Positions 42,525 through 51,412 of a stretch of DNA of 64,000 nucleotides are shown piece by piece (within the stretch, counting starts at the first letter, position 1; each line of letters opens with the position of its first letter). This DNA comes from HXMU1428-3 sp965215715. GTDB lineage: Bacteria; Pseudomonadota; Alphaproteobacteria; Rhizobiales; HXMU1428-3. The translations under genes were made by a program, and so were the position numbers. Below the pieces are notes generated by a model. The model saw only the letters and a list, made by a program, of their open reading frames with translations, did not search any database and was not told the origin of the DNA. The DNA lies in the NCBI GenBank assembly GCA_965215715.1, contig OZ244129.1, positions 2,356,001 through 2,420,000 of the forward strand. The letters are read 5' to 3'.

Positions 42525-43718
42525 GTGAACCTTGAAGGGCAAATTGAGATCGACCTAACTGTCCAACCGGACGGTTCTAAACAGGTGCAGATTGTCAATA
42601 ACCGCCCGGTTCAAGCTTCTCAACTTTTTGTTGGCAAAACCATTGATGAAGCGCTCGCTATCATCCCGCTGCTGTTTCATGTGTGCGGCAAAGCGCAAGG
42701 TTTTGCAGCCATCAACGCCATTCATAGCGCCATGAAAGCACCAATTGATGGCAAAACAGCCCTTGCTCGCGAGCTGCTTTGCCACTCTGAACAAGTGCGC
42801 GAACATTTATTGCGCATCTTCATGGACTGGCCCTCTCACTTTCCTGAAGACACACCCATTGATACCGGGGCTGACCTACAAACCATAATGCAGCTCACAC
42901 CTAAATTTGAAGCGGCTCTGTTTCCCAATGGGAAACCCTTTGACCGTCACACACTCACGACACCAAACCTTGAAGACTTAGAACAAAGCCTTACCACTTT
43001 TTTTTCCTTTTTATCTGACCAGGTTTTTGGTTGCCCGGTTGAAACATGGATTATGGCTGATAAAAAAGATATTGTCTTGCATTGGATTGAAACCGGTAGC
43101 ACAATCGCGGCCAAGAGCTGCCGTGATTTATTACAAAAAAAACTTGCTGACCAAGGGCAAACCCAGAGTTGCTTTTTGCCGTCTTTGTCTGGCATAGATC
43201 TTTACCCTTTGCTATTTAGTGAAAGCGCAAACCATTTCGTAGCTAACCCAATCTGGCAAGGGGTCCCGCGTGAAACATCAGCGCTTTCACGCCAGTTTAA
43301 ACACCCGTTATTGCAAACCATACTCACCCATTGCGGTGCTGGCTTACTGGCACGCTATATGGCCCGGCTCATTGAAATCGCCATGATCGCCATGCGTATG
43401 AAAACCCAAGTACAACAAATCAAACAGCGCAAGCACGCTATGTACAAGCCGCAAACATTTGACGGTCAAACCGGTATCGGCATGGTGGAAGCAGCCCGGG
43501 GCCTGCTTGTTCACGGTGTTGAACTTAAAGACACAACCATTCAGCAATATCGTATTCTGGCCCCGACAGAGTGGAACTTTCATGAAAATGGCCCCCTTGC
43601 ACAAGCACTTGGTAACATTACCAGCACTAAGCTGGAGCATATCCGTGCAATAGCTGATATGATCATTCCATCAATAGACCCCTGCACCCAAACGAAACTG
43701 GAGGTTCGCTATGCATGA
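42525..43718 (+). CDS. hupK: HupK, hydrogenase large-subunit-like maturation protein
   Basis: A 397-residue paralogue of the NiFe large subunit, thought to act as a scaffold in HupL maturation. Like a large subunit it begins EGQIEIDLTV and ends with the L2-like region MIIPSIDPCTQTKLEVRYA and FDGQTGIGMVEAARGLLVHG. The metal-ligand cysteine pairs are lost: no CxxC near the N-terminus, and DPCTQT instead of DPCxxC. It is therefore not catalytic. The start is GTG at 42525 with SD AAGGACA. The last eight bases overlap hypA. Confidence 0.88.
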   Translation: MNLEGQIEIDLTVQPDGSKQVQIVNNRPVQASQLFVGKTIDEALAIIPLLFHVCGKAQGFAAINAIHSAMKAPIDGKTALARELLCHSEQVREHLLRIFMDWPSHFPEDTPIDTGADLQTIMQLTPKFEAALFPNGKPFDRHTLTTPNLEDLEQSLTTFFSFLSDQVFGCPVETWIMADKKDIVLHWIETGSTIAAKSCRDLLQKKLADQGQTQSCFLPSLSGIDLYPLLFSESANHFVANPIWQGVPRETSALSRQFKHPLLQTILTHCGAGLLARYMARLIEIAMIAMRMKTQVQQIKQRKHAMYKPQTFDGQTGIGMVEAARGLLVHGVELKDTTIQQYRILAPTEWNFHENGPLAQALGNITSTKLEHIRAIADMIIPSIDPCTQTKLEVRYA

Positions 43719-44052
43719 AATGTCCATATGTGAAGGCATTCTGCAGGTTTTAGAAACCGAGAGCGTGACCAAAAAATATTCAGTGGTCAAAAAAGTTGCT
43801 GTTGAAGTTGGCCCGCTTTCCGGTGTTGAAGTGGAAGCCTTAAAATTTAGCTTTGACGTGGTGATGAAGGGAACGCTGGCCGAACAGGCAGAATTAATCA
43901 TCATTGAAACACCAGCGACAGCTTGGTGCATGCAATGCTCAGATCTGGTAAATATAAAACAACGTTATGATGACTGCCCAAAATGTGGCTCTGCACAATT
44001 GCAACTTACAGGCGGGGAAGAGTTATCGATTAAAGAATTGGAGGTTGATTGA
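43711..44052 (+). CDS. hypA: nickel insertion protein HypA
   Basis: A 113-residue nickel/zinc metallochaperone. MHEMSI at the N-terminus holds the nickel ligand His2. The zinc site is the pair WCMQC and CPKCGS (about residues 72-96). With HypB it inserts nickel into hydrogenase large subunits. Length is normal. The ATG overlaps the hupK stop (ATGCATGA), and its own stop overlaps the hypB start (TGATG), so three genes are translationally coupled. Confidence 0.96.
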   Translation: MHEMSICEGILQVLETESVTKKYSVVKKVAVEVGPLSGVEVEALKFSFDVVMKGTLAEQAELIIIETPATAWCMQCSDLVNIKQRYDDCPKCGSAQLQLTGGEELSIKELEVD

Positions 44053-45005
44053 TGTGTACGGTATGCGGTTGCTCAAGTGGCAACGTAAAAATTGAAGGTC
44101 AAACGGGTGAGCATAAACACGCCCACGATCACCATCATGATCACTCTCATGACCATGACCACACACACGATCATGATCATTCTCATAATCACGACCATAG
44201 CCACCATCATCACGAGCATGGTGATGGCACCCATGATTATGGCCAAGGCCCTGCTCATGCGCACGCCCCCGGCCTTAGCCAAGCGCGCATGGTCCAAATA
44301 GAACAAAACATCCTGGCCAAAAACGATGAATATGCCAACGCTAACCGCACTTATTTTGCAGATAAAGGCATCTTGGCACTTAACCTGGTCTCTAGTCCAG
44401 GCTCTGGTAAAACCACAACTCTTTGCAAAACCATTGAAGTCTTAAAAGACGACTTTGACTGCCTGGTTATTGAAGGCGACCAACAAACAGCCAATGATGC
44501 TGAACGCATTCGTGAAACTGGTGCCAAAGCCATTCAGGTTAACACCGGTAAGGGGTGCCATCTTGATGGCCATATGGTTGGACACGCCTTGGAAAGCCTT
44601 GATCCTCCTGATGGCTCATTTTTGTTTATTGAAAATGTTGGTAATCTTGTCTGCCCTGCCAGCTTTGATTTGGGCGAGGCGCATAAAGTGGTGATCTTGT
44701 CTGTGACTGAGGGGGAAGACAAACCCTTAAAATATCCAGACATGTTCCATGCAGCGGATTTAATGCTGCTCAACAAGGTTGATCTTTTGCCCCATCTTAA
44801 CTTTGACGTTGAGCAAACCATTCAAAATGCCCGGCGCATAAATCCAAAAATTAAAGTGCTGCAAATCTCTGCAACCACCGGTGAAGGGTTTGATGACTGG
44901 CAAAATTGGCTCAAAGCATCACGCTCTGTTGCCATGATTGGGCATGAACAAAAACAGGCTCAGCCTGCCCAGGACCCTAGCACTCTTGCGCAGCTAGAAG
45001 CTTAA
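44052..45005 (+). CDS. hypB: nickel incorporation GTPase HypB with His-rich nickel-storage region
   Basis: A 317-residue GTPase that delivers nickel with HypA. The N-terminal MCTVCGCSSG is the high-affinity nickel motif. Residues about 22-75 are a histidine/aspartate-rich stretch with some two dozen histidines, typical of HypB proteins that also store nickel. The GTPase domain has SSPGSGKTTTL (G1), ENVGNLVCPASFDLGE (metal-site cysteine and switch) and LLNKVDLL (G4). The start is the ATG at 44052, not the TTG one codon earlier. Length is typical. Confidence 0.97.
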   Translation: MCTVCGCSSGNVKIEGQTGEHKHAHDHHHDHSHDHDHTHDHDHSHNHDHSHHHHEHGDGTHDYGQGPAHAHAPGLSQARMVQIEQNILAKNDEYANANRTYFADKGILALNLVSSPGSGKTTTLCKTIEVLKDDFDCLVIEGDQQTANDAERIRETGAKAIQVNTGKGCHLDGHMVGHALESLDPPDGSFLFIENVGNLVCPASFDLGEAHKVVILSVTEGEDKPLKYPDMFHAADLMLLNKVDLLPHLNFDVEQTIQNARRINPKIKVLQISATTGEGFDDWQNWLKASRSVAMIGHEQKQAQPAQDPSTLAQLEA

Positions 45006-45031
45006 ACATATAGGAAAGGTGTTTAAATCTG

Positions 45032-46537
45032 ATGGATGATGAAAACCCTTCAATTTTGGTTATTGACGATGAGGCGCGCAGCGTCGAAGCGCTAGAGCGC
45101 ATATTGGAAGAAGATTTTGACGTTAAAACCGCGACCTCAATCGCCAGAGCTGAAGAGATCTTAGAAACCGAATATGTCCAGATCTTATTATGTGATCAAT
45201 GCATGCCGGATATGACGGGGGTTGAGTTTTTACAAAAAGCGCGTACCAAATGGCCAGACCTGGTTCGCATTATTATCTCTGGCTATACAGATGCAGAAGA
45301 TATCATCCGAGGCATTAACGAGGCGGGCATCTATCAATATGTCACCAAACCCTGGCAGCCAGAATCGTTATTGCTCACCTTAAAAAATGCTGCCCGCCTT
45401 TATGATTTGCAACGCAATAATGAATTGCTGGCGATTGAACTGAAAATGTCCTCTAACCGGGCTGAAAGTGTGATGACCACACGCCGCCAAGAGCTCAAAG
45501 AAAGCTACAGCTATGATGACGGCATCGTGCGCTCTGAAAAAAGCCCGATGAATGAAATCTGCTCCAAGCTTGCTCAACTGGCGCCTTATGATGTTTATGT
45601 TTTAATTACCGGCGAATCGGGAACGGGCAAAGAGCTGGCTGCCCGCTCTTTGCATTATAATAGCCTGCGCTGGAACAAACCGTTCGTGGTGGAAAATTGC
45701 GGCGCCCTGCCTGATGAATTGCTTGAAAGTGAATTATTCGGCCATAAGCGCGGCGCTTTTACTGGGGCTGTGGAAGATCATATCGGCCTGTTTGAGCGTG
45801 CCAATGGTGGCACCATCTTTTTAGATGAAATTGGCGAGGTCTCCCCTGCCTTCCAAGTGAAACTGTTACGTGTGTTACAAGAGGGCGAAATTCGCCCCGT
45901 TGGCTCTAGCAAAACCCGCACCGTTGATGTGCGCGTTATTGCGGCAACCAATAAAGATCTTGAAACCGAAGTGCGTGCCGGCCGCTTCCGCCAAGATTTA
46001 TATTATCGCCTGGCCGGTGTTACCATTCTCCTTCCTCCCTTGCGTGAGCGCAAAGAAGACGTGGTTCCTATTGCAGAAATCTTATACCAACGCGCGCAAA
46101 AAAGTTTGCAAAAAAATGTCGGTGCACTCGAGGCTGAAACCGTAGAGTGTTTAAAAAATTACCACTGGCCTGGCAATGTGCGTGAATTAATGAATGAAAT
46201 TCAGCATATGGTTGTCATGGCACCAGAAAACGCCGAATTAACCGCCAATTTGTTAAGTCCTCGCATCTTGCGCGCGGCACCGCCTGAAGATGATGGCGTT
46301 TTGGAAGCCTTTGCCAGCCTTGATGGTACTCTCAAGGACCGCATAGAAGCGCTAGAGGCTCGCATCATTAAAGAGACTCTGATAAGACACAGATGGAATA
46401 AATCTCAAGCTGCGCGTGAATTAGGGCTTTCACGCGTCGGGCTACGCTCTAAACTAGAGCGCTATAGTTTGGACAAAATTGAAAGCTTACCTGAAACTGA
46501 TCAGACAATTACAAAGGTAGTCAAAAAAGAAGGTTAA
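45032..46537 (+). CDS. hupR: NtrC-family hydrogenase regulator HupR
   Basis: A 501-residue sigma-54 activator. The receiver domain (residues 7-120) has the phospho-acceptor D55 (LLCDQCMPDMTG). The AAA+ domain has Walker A GESGTGKELAAR and the sigma-54 contact loop GAFTGA. The Fis-type helix-turn-helix at the C-terminus is SQAARELGLSRVGLRSKL. In R. capsulatus the HupR protein activates hupSL when unphosphorylated and is switched off by HupT. The operon promoter here is sigma-54 type, so HupR probably activates its own operon, perhaps through the paired TTACCA-N10-TGGTAA sites. Confidence 0.94.
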   Translation: MDDENPSILVIDDEARSVEALERILEEDFDVKTATSIARAEEILETEYVQILLCDQCMPDMTGVEFLQKARTKWPDLVRIIISGYTDAEDIIRGINEAGIYQYVTKPWQPESLLLTLKNAARLYDLQRNNELLAIELKMSSNRAESVMTTRRQELKESYSYDDGIVRSEKSPMNEICSKLAQLAPYDVYVLITGESGTGKELAARSLHYNSLRWNKPFVVENCGALPDELLESELFGHKRGAFTGAVEDHIGLFERANGGTIFLDEIGEVSPAFQVKLLRVLQEGEIRPVGSSKTRTVDVRVIAATNKDLETEVRAGRFRQDLYYRLAGVTILLPPLRERKEDVVPIAEILYQRAQKSLQKNVGALEAETVECLKNYHWPGNVRELMNEIQHMVVMAPENAELTANLLSPRILRAAPPEDDGVLEAFASLDGTLKDRIEALEARIIKETLIRHRWNKSQAARELGLSRVGLRSKLERYSLDKIESLPETDQTITKVVKKEG

Positions 46538-46544
46538 ATGATTT

Positions 46545-47927
46545 ATGAGCTCAACAGACCATAGTGATCCCCATCATAACGATGGCGCTGACGGTCTTAT
46601 TGATGTTGCTGGCGTTGGCGGGCAATTGGCCCTTTCTGACAAAAGCGAAGAAGCCTGGATCGACGTGATCCAAAAAATGGACCAGGTTTACGCCGATCTG
46701 GTGCGCTACCAATTAGAATTAGAGCGCAAAAACGCTGAACTGGAAGAAACCCAGACCTTTATTAACAGCGTTATGTCTTCCATGACCGATGTGCTGATTG
46801 TGTGTGATACCAATGGCAAAATTCAACAGGTCAATTCCGCTTACAAAGAATTAGCTGGCAAACAAGATGACGAATTGCTTGGCCTGTTGCTCCCATCTAT
46901 CTTTGATGAGACCTCATGCGAATTTATCCAAAAACTACCGCGTCTTATCAGTGAAAAAGAAATTATTTTTGACAAAGAACTTTCATTGCTTGATAAGCAA
47001 AACAAACCTAGCCCCTTTTCCATGAATTGTTCCGCCCGTTATGATCATGAGGGGCGCTTTGTTGGTGTTGTGCTGATTGGACGCCATTTGGGAGATTTGC
47101 GCCGTGCTTACACAGAACTTGATCAGGCCCATCAAAAATTGCGCAACACCCAACAACAATTGGTGTTTGCAGAAAAAATGACAGCCCTTGGCCGTTTGGT
47201 GGCCGGTGTGGCTCATGAGCTGAACAATCCCATTAGTTTTGTGTTTGGCAACATGCATGCCTTGCGCCGTTATGGGGAGCGCATCACCACCTACTTAAAA
47301 GCCATTGATGAAGGGGCTGATAGCATAAAACTGGTCCAATTGCGCCAAGACCTAAAAATCGACCGGATCGTGACAGACATTCACCCGCTTGTTGATGGCA
47401 CGCTGGAAGGAGCAGAACGGGTTAGTGAAATTGTCCAAGAACTGCGCCGTTTTTCATCTGTTCAAAGGGAAGCCAAAGAGCCGTTTAATATTGTGCGGGT
47501 TATTCGCACAGCTACTCAATGGGTGACCAAATCAACAACTTCCAAACCTCAGGTTATTTACGAAATGCCTGAAAAGTTAGAGATTATTTCTCGTCGCGGC
47601 CCGGTGCATCAAATCATTGTTAACCTCATTCAAAATGCGGTTGATGTGATTGAGAAACAAGAGCAACAAATCATTACCATTTCCTGCCGCGAAAATGGCA
47701 AAATGATTGACATACATGTGTGCGACAATGGACCAGGCATCAAACAAGATGCTTTTGACCGTATTTTCGAACCCTTCTTCACCACCAAACCATTAGGACA
47801 AGGCACAGGGCTGGGCCTTTATATTAGCTATGGGTTGGCAGAAGAATTGGGCGGCAAAATCCTTGCCTCAAACCGCCTTGAAGGGGGGGCGGAATTTGTT
47901 TTTTCCTTACCAGCCAAAGGATGCTAA
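46545..47927 (+). CDS. hupT: hydrogenase-control histidine kinase HupT
   Basis: A 460-residue soluble sensor kinase with no membrane segment. An N-terminal helical region leads to a PAS domain (about 70-180: MTDVLIVCDTNGKIQQVNSAY). A coiled linker follows, then the H-box with H224 (GVAHELNNPISFVFGNMHALRR, of which GVAHELNNPISF is the core) and the ATPase domain (NLIQNAVDVIEKQ, VCDNGPGI, GQGTGLGLYIS). In known systems HupT is inhibited by HupUV when H2 is present and otherwise phosphorylates HupR. It starts seven bases after hupR and abuts hupU. Confidence 0.93.
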   Translation: MSSTDHSDPHHNDGADGLIDVAGVGGQLALSDKSEEAWIDVIQKMDQVYADLVRYQLELERKNAELEETQTFINSVMSSMTDVLIVCDTNGKIQQVNSAYKELAGKQDDELLGLLLPSIFDETSCEFIQKLPRLISEKEIIFDKELSLLDKQNKPSPFSMNCSARYDHEGRFVGVVLIGRHLGDLRRAYTELDQAHQKLRNTQQQLVFAEKMTALGRLVAGVAHELNNPISFVFGNMHALRRYGERITTYLKAIDEGADSIKLVQLRQDLKIDRIVTDIHPLVDGTLEGAERVSEIVQELRRFSSVQREAKEPFNIVRVIRTATQWVTKSTTSKPQVIYEMPEKLEIISRRGPVHQIIVNLIQNAVDVIEKQEQQIITISCRENGKMIDIHVCDNGPGIKQDAFDRIFEPFFTTKPLGQGTGLGLYISYGLAEELGGKILASNRLEGGAEFVFSLPAKGC

Positions 47928-49022
47928 ATGAACAAACCGCTTCCTATCAAAGATCATCAACTTAACGTTGGCAAATCAGATAAGAAAACCCTGCTCTGGC
48001 TACAATCGGGTGGATGTGGGGGCTGCTCGCTTTCCCTGTTATGTGCTGAAGGGCCGGATCTTATCACGGCTTTTGAAGCGGCCAATATTGACGTTTTATG
48101 GCACCCCTCTTTAAGCGAGCAAATGGGCGGTGAGTTCACTCAGCTGGTTGAGAGTATATTATCTGGCGAACAACGCCTCGATTTTTTATGCCTTGAGGGG
48201 TCTGTGATTGCAGGACCTAACGGGTCTGGCCGCTATCATTTGCTTGCTGGCACGGGCGAACCAATGATGGACTGGATACAAAAGCTCAGCCGCTGCGCTG
48301 AGCATGTGGTGGCGGTTGGCAGTTGCGCTGCCTTTGGCGGCATTACTGCTGCTGGTGACAATGAGGTGGAAGCCATGGGGCTGTCTTATGAAGGGCCACA
48401 AGAAGGGGGCCTGCTGGGGCCTGACTTTCGCTCAAAAACTGGCTTACCGGTAGTCAACATTGCTGGCTGCCCCACCCATCCCAATTGGATTTTGGAAACC
48501 TTAATGTCCATGGCACTGGACACGTTCTCCTTAGAAGATCTTGATGATTGGCAGCGCCCGCGTTCTTACACTGATCATCTGGTCCATCACGGCTGCCCGC
48601 GCAATGAATTTTACGAATTTAAAGCCAGCGCTGAACAACCCTCAGATTTGGGTTGTATGATGGAACATATGGGCTGCAAGGGCACACAAGCGCATGCTGA
48701 TTGCAACACAAGGCTTTGGAATGGCAGCGGGTCTTGTTTGCGCGGCGGCTATCCTTGCATTAATTGCACAGCGCCTGATTTTGAAGAGCCCGGACACAGC
48801 TTTACCAAAACGCCAAAATTGGCCGGTATTCCCATTGGGCTGCCAACAGACATGCCAAAGGCCTGGTTTGTTGCCCTTGCCTCGCTTTCCAAAGCGGCCA
48901 CACCAGATCGTTTGCGTGAAAACGCCACGGCGGATCACATCCTTGTTCCTCCTTCTGATAAGTCGACAAAAATAGGGCCTCAAAAAAAGACCATCAAAAG
49001 GAAGATCAGTCATGAGCCGTAA
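47928..49022 (+). CDS. hupU: H2-sensing regulatory hydrogenase small subunit HupU
   Basis: A 364-residue iron-sulfur subunit of the cytoplasmic sensor hydrogenase. Cluster-binding cysteines are visible in SGGCGGCSLSL, VAVGSCAAFGG, NIAGCPTHPNW and the C-terminal cluster region (HGCPRNEFYEF, GCMMEHMGCKG, GGYPCINCTAP). There is no twin-arginine signal peptide, which distinguishes it from energy-conserving HupS and fits the HupU/HoxB class. A basic tail of about 40 residues ends the protein. The start codon directly follows the hupT stop, and its end overlaps hupV by 11 bases. Confidence 0.94.
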   Translation: MNKPLPIKDHQLNVGKSDKKTLLWLQSGGCGGCSLSLLCAEGPDLITAFEAANIDVLWHPSLSEQMGGEFTQLVESILSGEQRLDFLCLEGSVIAGPNGSGRYHLLAGTGEPMMDWIQKLSRCAEHVVAVGSCAAFGGITAAGDNEVEAMGLSYEGPQEGGLLGPDFRSKTGLPVVNIAGCPTHPNWILETLMSMALDTFSLEDLDDWQRPRSYTDHLVHHGCPRNEFYEFKASAEQPSDLGCMMEHMGCKGTQAHADCNTRLWNGSGSCLRGGYPCINCTAPDFEEPGHSFTKTPKLAGIPIGLPTDMPKAWFVALASLSKAATPDRLRENATADHILVPPSDKSTKIGPQKKTIKRKISHEP

Positions 49023-50469
49023 AATCATTGGGCCATTCAATCGGGTTGAAGGTGATTTAGAAGTTCAGTTGGACATTCAAGACGGGGTGGTAAAAGACGC
49101 CTGGGTGGTCTCCCCGCTTTATCGCGGCTTTGAGCGCATCTTGCTTGGGAAAGCCCCTGACGACGCCTTGGTGTTCACCCCGCGTATATGCGGCATTTGC
49201 TCGGTGTCTCAATCGATTGCGGCGGCCAAGGCTTTGGCCATGGCCAAAAATTTAGAGATGCCGGAAAATGGCAGATTATCTCACAACATCATTTTAGCGG
49301 CTGAGAATGTGGCGGACCATCTCACCCATTTTTATCTGTTTTTCATGCCTGATTTTTGCCGTGAAACTTATTCAGATGAACCCTGGTTCCCTCACGTGCA
49401 TGACAGGTTCAAAGCGGTTAAGGGCCAAGCGGCAAAAGACATGCTCAAGGCGCGTGCTGAATTCATGCATATTCTGGGGCTGTTGGCTGGCAAATGGCCT
49501 CATTCTTTAGCCCTGCAACCTGGCGGCTCAACCCGTACCATTGGCAAACAAGACCAGATTCGCCTCATTGCTATCATCGCAAGCTTTCGTCAATTTTTAG
49601 AACAGAACTTGTTTGGCTGCCAATTAGAGGAGCTGGCCGATATACAAGACAGGCAGGCCTTTTTCGATTTATTTGCAAGCGGCAGCCCTGCCAACAGTGA
49701 CTTTGGCCTATTCCTAAATGCCTCCCAATCTCTAAGACTTAACAAACTGGGCGCAGGGCCAGACCTGTTTTTAAGTTACGGCGTTTATGATCAACAAGAG
49801 ACAGATAAGTTTTACCGCTCTGGCACGATGCAAGCGGGGGACTATGCGCCGTTAAATCAAGAAGCGATTTTGGAAGATGTTAGCCACAGTTGGATGATGA
49901 ACCAATCTTCTCCTTTGCACCCTTTTGAAGGGGTCACCCAACCAGATGGGCAGGGAGAGACTGGCTATAGTTGGTGCAAAGCCCCCCGCCTTAGCAGCAA
50001 GCCAGCCGAGGTTGGTGCCCTTGCTCGCCACATGGTGCAAGACCATCCCCTGTTTCAAGAGCTCACACCGGACAATCATGGCAATGTCGAAGCACGCATC
50101 ATTGCCCGCTTGTTTGAGATTGCCGAAACCGTTATTGCCATGGAAGGCTGGGCCAGAACCATCAAACCTAAAGACCCTATTTGTTCTCATGCCTCCATGG
50201 ATGACACCGCTCAAGGCTTTGGTTTGGTTGAAGCGGCACGTGGTGCCCTTGGTCATTGGATCAAAGTGAAAAACGGACGTATTCTAAATTACCAGATCAT
50301 CGCCCCTACCACCTGGAACTTTTCGCCGCGCGACCAGGAAGGCATTCGCGGCCCGCTTGAGAGCGCCTTGATCGGTGCAACATTCAGGGAAGATGAAACC
50401 GACCAGCCTGCTAGCGTGCAACATATTGTGCGCTCGTTTGACCCGTGCATGGTTTGCACGGTGCATTAG
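49012..50469 (+). CDS. hupV: H2-sensing regulatory hydrogenase large subunit HupV
   Basis: A 485-residue NiFe large subunit. The nickel-iron ligands are in RICGICSVSQS near the N-terminus and DPCMVCTVH at the very end. RICGICSVSQ, instead of RICGVCTGTHA of catalytic enzymes, is characteristic of sensor hydrogenases. The protein stops right after the final His, so there is no cleavable tail and no need for HupD. With HupU it reports H2 to HupT. It is the last gene of the operon; a repeat array begins immediately downstream. Confidence 0.95.
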   Translation: MSRKIIGPFNRVEGDLEVQLDIQDGVVKDAWVVSPLYRGFERILLGKAPDDALVFTPRICGICSVSQSIAAAKALAMAKNLEMPENGRLSHNIILAAENVADHLTHFYLFFMPDFCRETYSDEPWFPHVHDRFKAVKGQAAKDMLKARAEFMHILGLLAGKWPHSLALQPGGSTRTIGKQDQIRLIAIIASFRQFLEQNLFGCQLEELADIQDRQAFFDLFASGSPANSDFGLFLNASQSLRLNKLGAGPDLFLSYGVYDQQETDKFYRSGTMQAGDYAPLNQEAILEDVSHSWMMNQSSPLHPFEGVTQPDGQGETGYSWCKAPRLSSKPAEVGALARHMVQDHPLFQELTPDNHGNVEARIIARLFEIAETVIAMEGWARTIKPKDPICSHASMDDTAQGFGLVEAARGALGHWIKVKNGRILNYQIIAPTTWNFSPRDQEGIRGPLESALIGATFREDETDQPASVQHIVRSFDPCMVCTVH

Positions 50470-50470
50470 T

Positions 50471-51210
50471 TTTGTCTCACGGGCTATTCCGCCGCTTAAA
50501 GCGGCGGGCCCTCCGACGGGGCGCCGCAAGGCGGCGGGCTTCGCTGGCGCTACGCCATGGGCACTCGCTTAAGGCTCGCTTCCTTCTTTCGGTATGAACG
50601 GCTTTAGGTTTAATTTGTCTCACGGGCTATTCCGCCGCTTATGGCGGCGGGCCCTCCGACGGGGCGCCGCAAGGCGGCGGGCTCCGCTGGGGCTACGCCA
50701 TGGGCGCTCGCTTAAGGCTCGCTTCCTTCTTTCGGTATGAACGGCTGGAGGTCTAATTTGTCTCACGGGCTATTCCGCCGCTTAAAGCGGCGGGCCCTCC
50801 GACGGGGCGCCGCAAGGCGGCGGGCTTGGCTGGCGCTACGCCATGGGCACTCGCTTAAAGCTCGCTTCCTTCTTTCGGTATGAACGGCTTTAGGTTTAAT
50901 TTGTCTCACGGGCTATTCCGCCGCTTATGGCGGCGGGCCCTCCGACAGGCGCCGCAATGCGGCGGGCTCCGCTGGCGCTACGCCATGGGCGCTCGCTTAA
51001 GGCTCGCTTCCTTCTTTCGTTATGAACAGCTTTAGGTTTAATTTGTCTTACGGGCTATTCCGTAGCTTATGGCAGCGGGCCTTCCGACAGGCGACTTTTT
51101 TATTGCGCTTTAGATTACCTACCAGCAACTGCGCTAGCTGGCGGGCACCACGGGCGCGGAATGCCTCATGAACGCGGGCTAAGGTTCGGCTCTTCCTTTC
51201 GTTATGATTA
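50471..51210. repeat. 143 bp tandem repeat array with variable hairpin stems
   Basis: Four full units start TTTGTCTCACGGGCTATTCC at 50471, 50614, 50757 and 50900 (143 bp steps). A diverged fifth starts at 51042 and is interrupted by another repeat. Each unit has two GC-rich hairpins: between CTCACGGGC and GCCCTCCGA, and between GGGGCG and GGGCT. It then has a conserved CTACGCCATGGGC block and a tail CTCGCTTCCTTCTTTC. Stem sequences differ in places (CGCTTAAAGCG versus CGCTTATGGCG) yet stay largely paired. Together with flanks this is the content of the 943-base gap after hupV. Confidence 0.92.
51105..51136. repeat. CCCACCAGCAACCGC-type element nested in the fifth 143 bp unit
   Basis: GCGCTTTAGATTACC then TACCAGCAACTGCGCTA interrupts the fifth unit, which resumes beyond it with GGCGGGCACC and the GGCTCTTCCTTTCGTTATGA tail. 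The element is therefore inserted into, or recombined with, a pre-existing unit. Confidence 0.75.
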
Positions 51211-51412
51211 TTTTGAGCCTTAAGTGAGAGATTTGACCGGACAAGGCGTACTAGACCTTTGATCTAGATTTTGAACATTTTCTTGATTTTCTAACCTTTA
51301 AATGTGAATCTACCTATTGGTTGAAAAGTTAGAGGGATGACTTGGATGTGCGTCATTTTAGTGATGTGCTCACTTACTATTTAACACTATAAAAAGGGGG
51401 AAGATAAAGGTT

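Noticed and set aside
42525..43718. Reading HupK or HupV as the missing catalytic large subunit
   Set aside because: HupK lacks the CxxC ligand pairs. HupV has the sensor-type RICGICSVSQ motif and no cleavable tail, and its partner HupU lacks a Tat signal.
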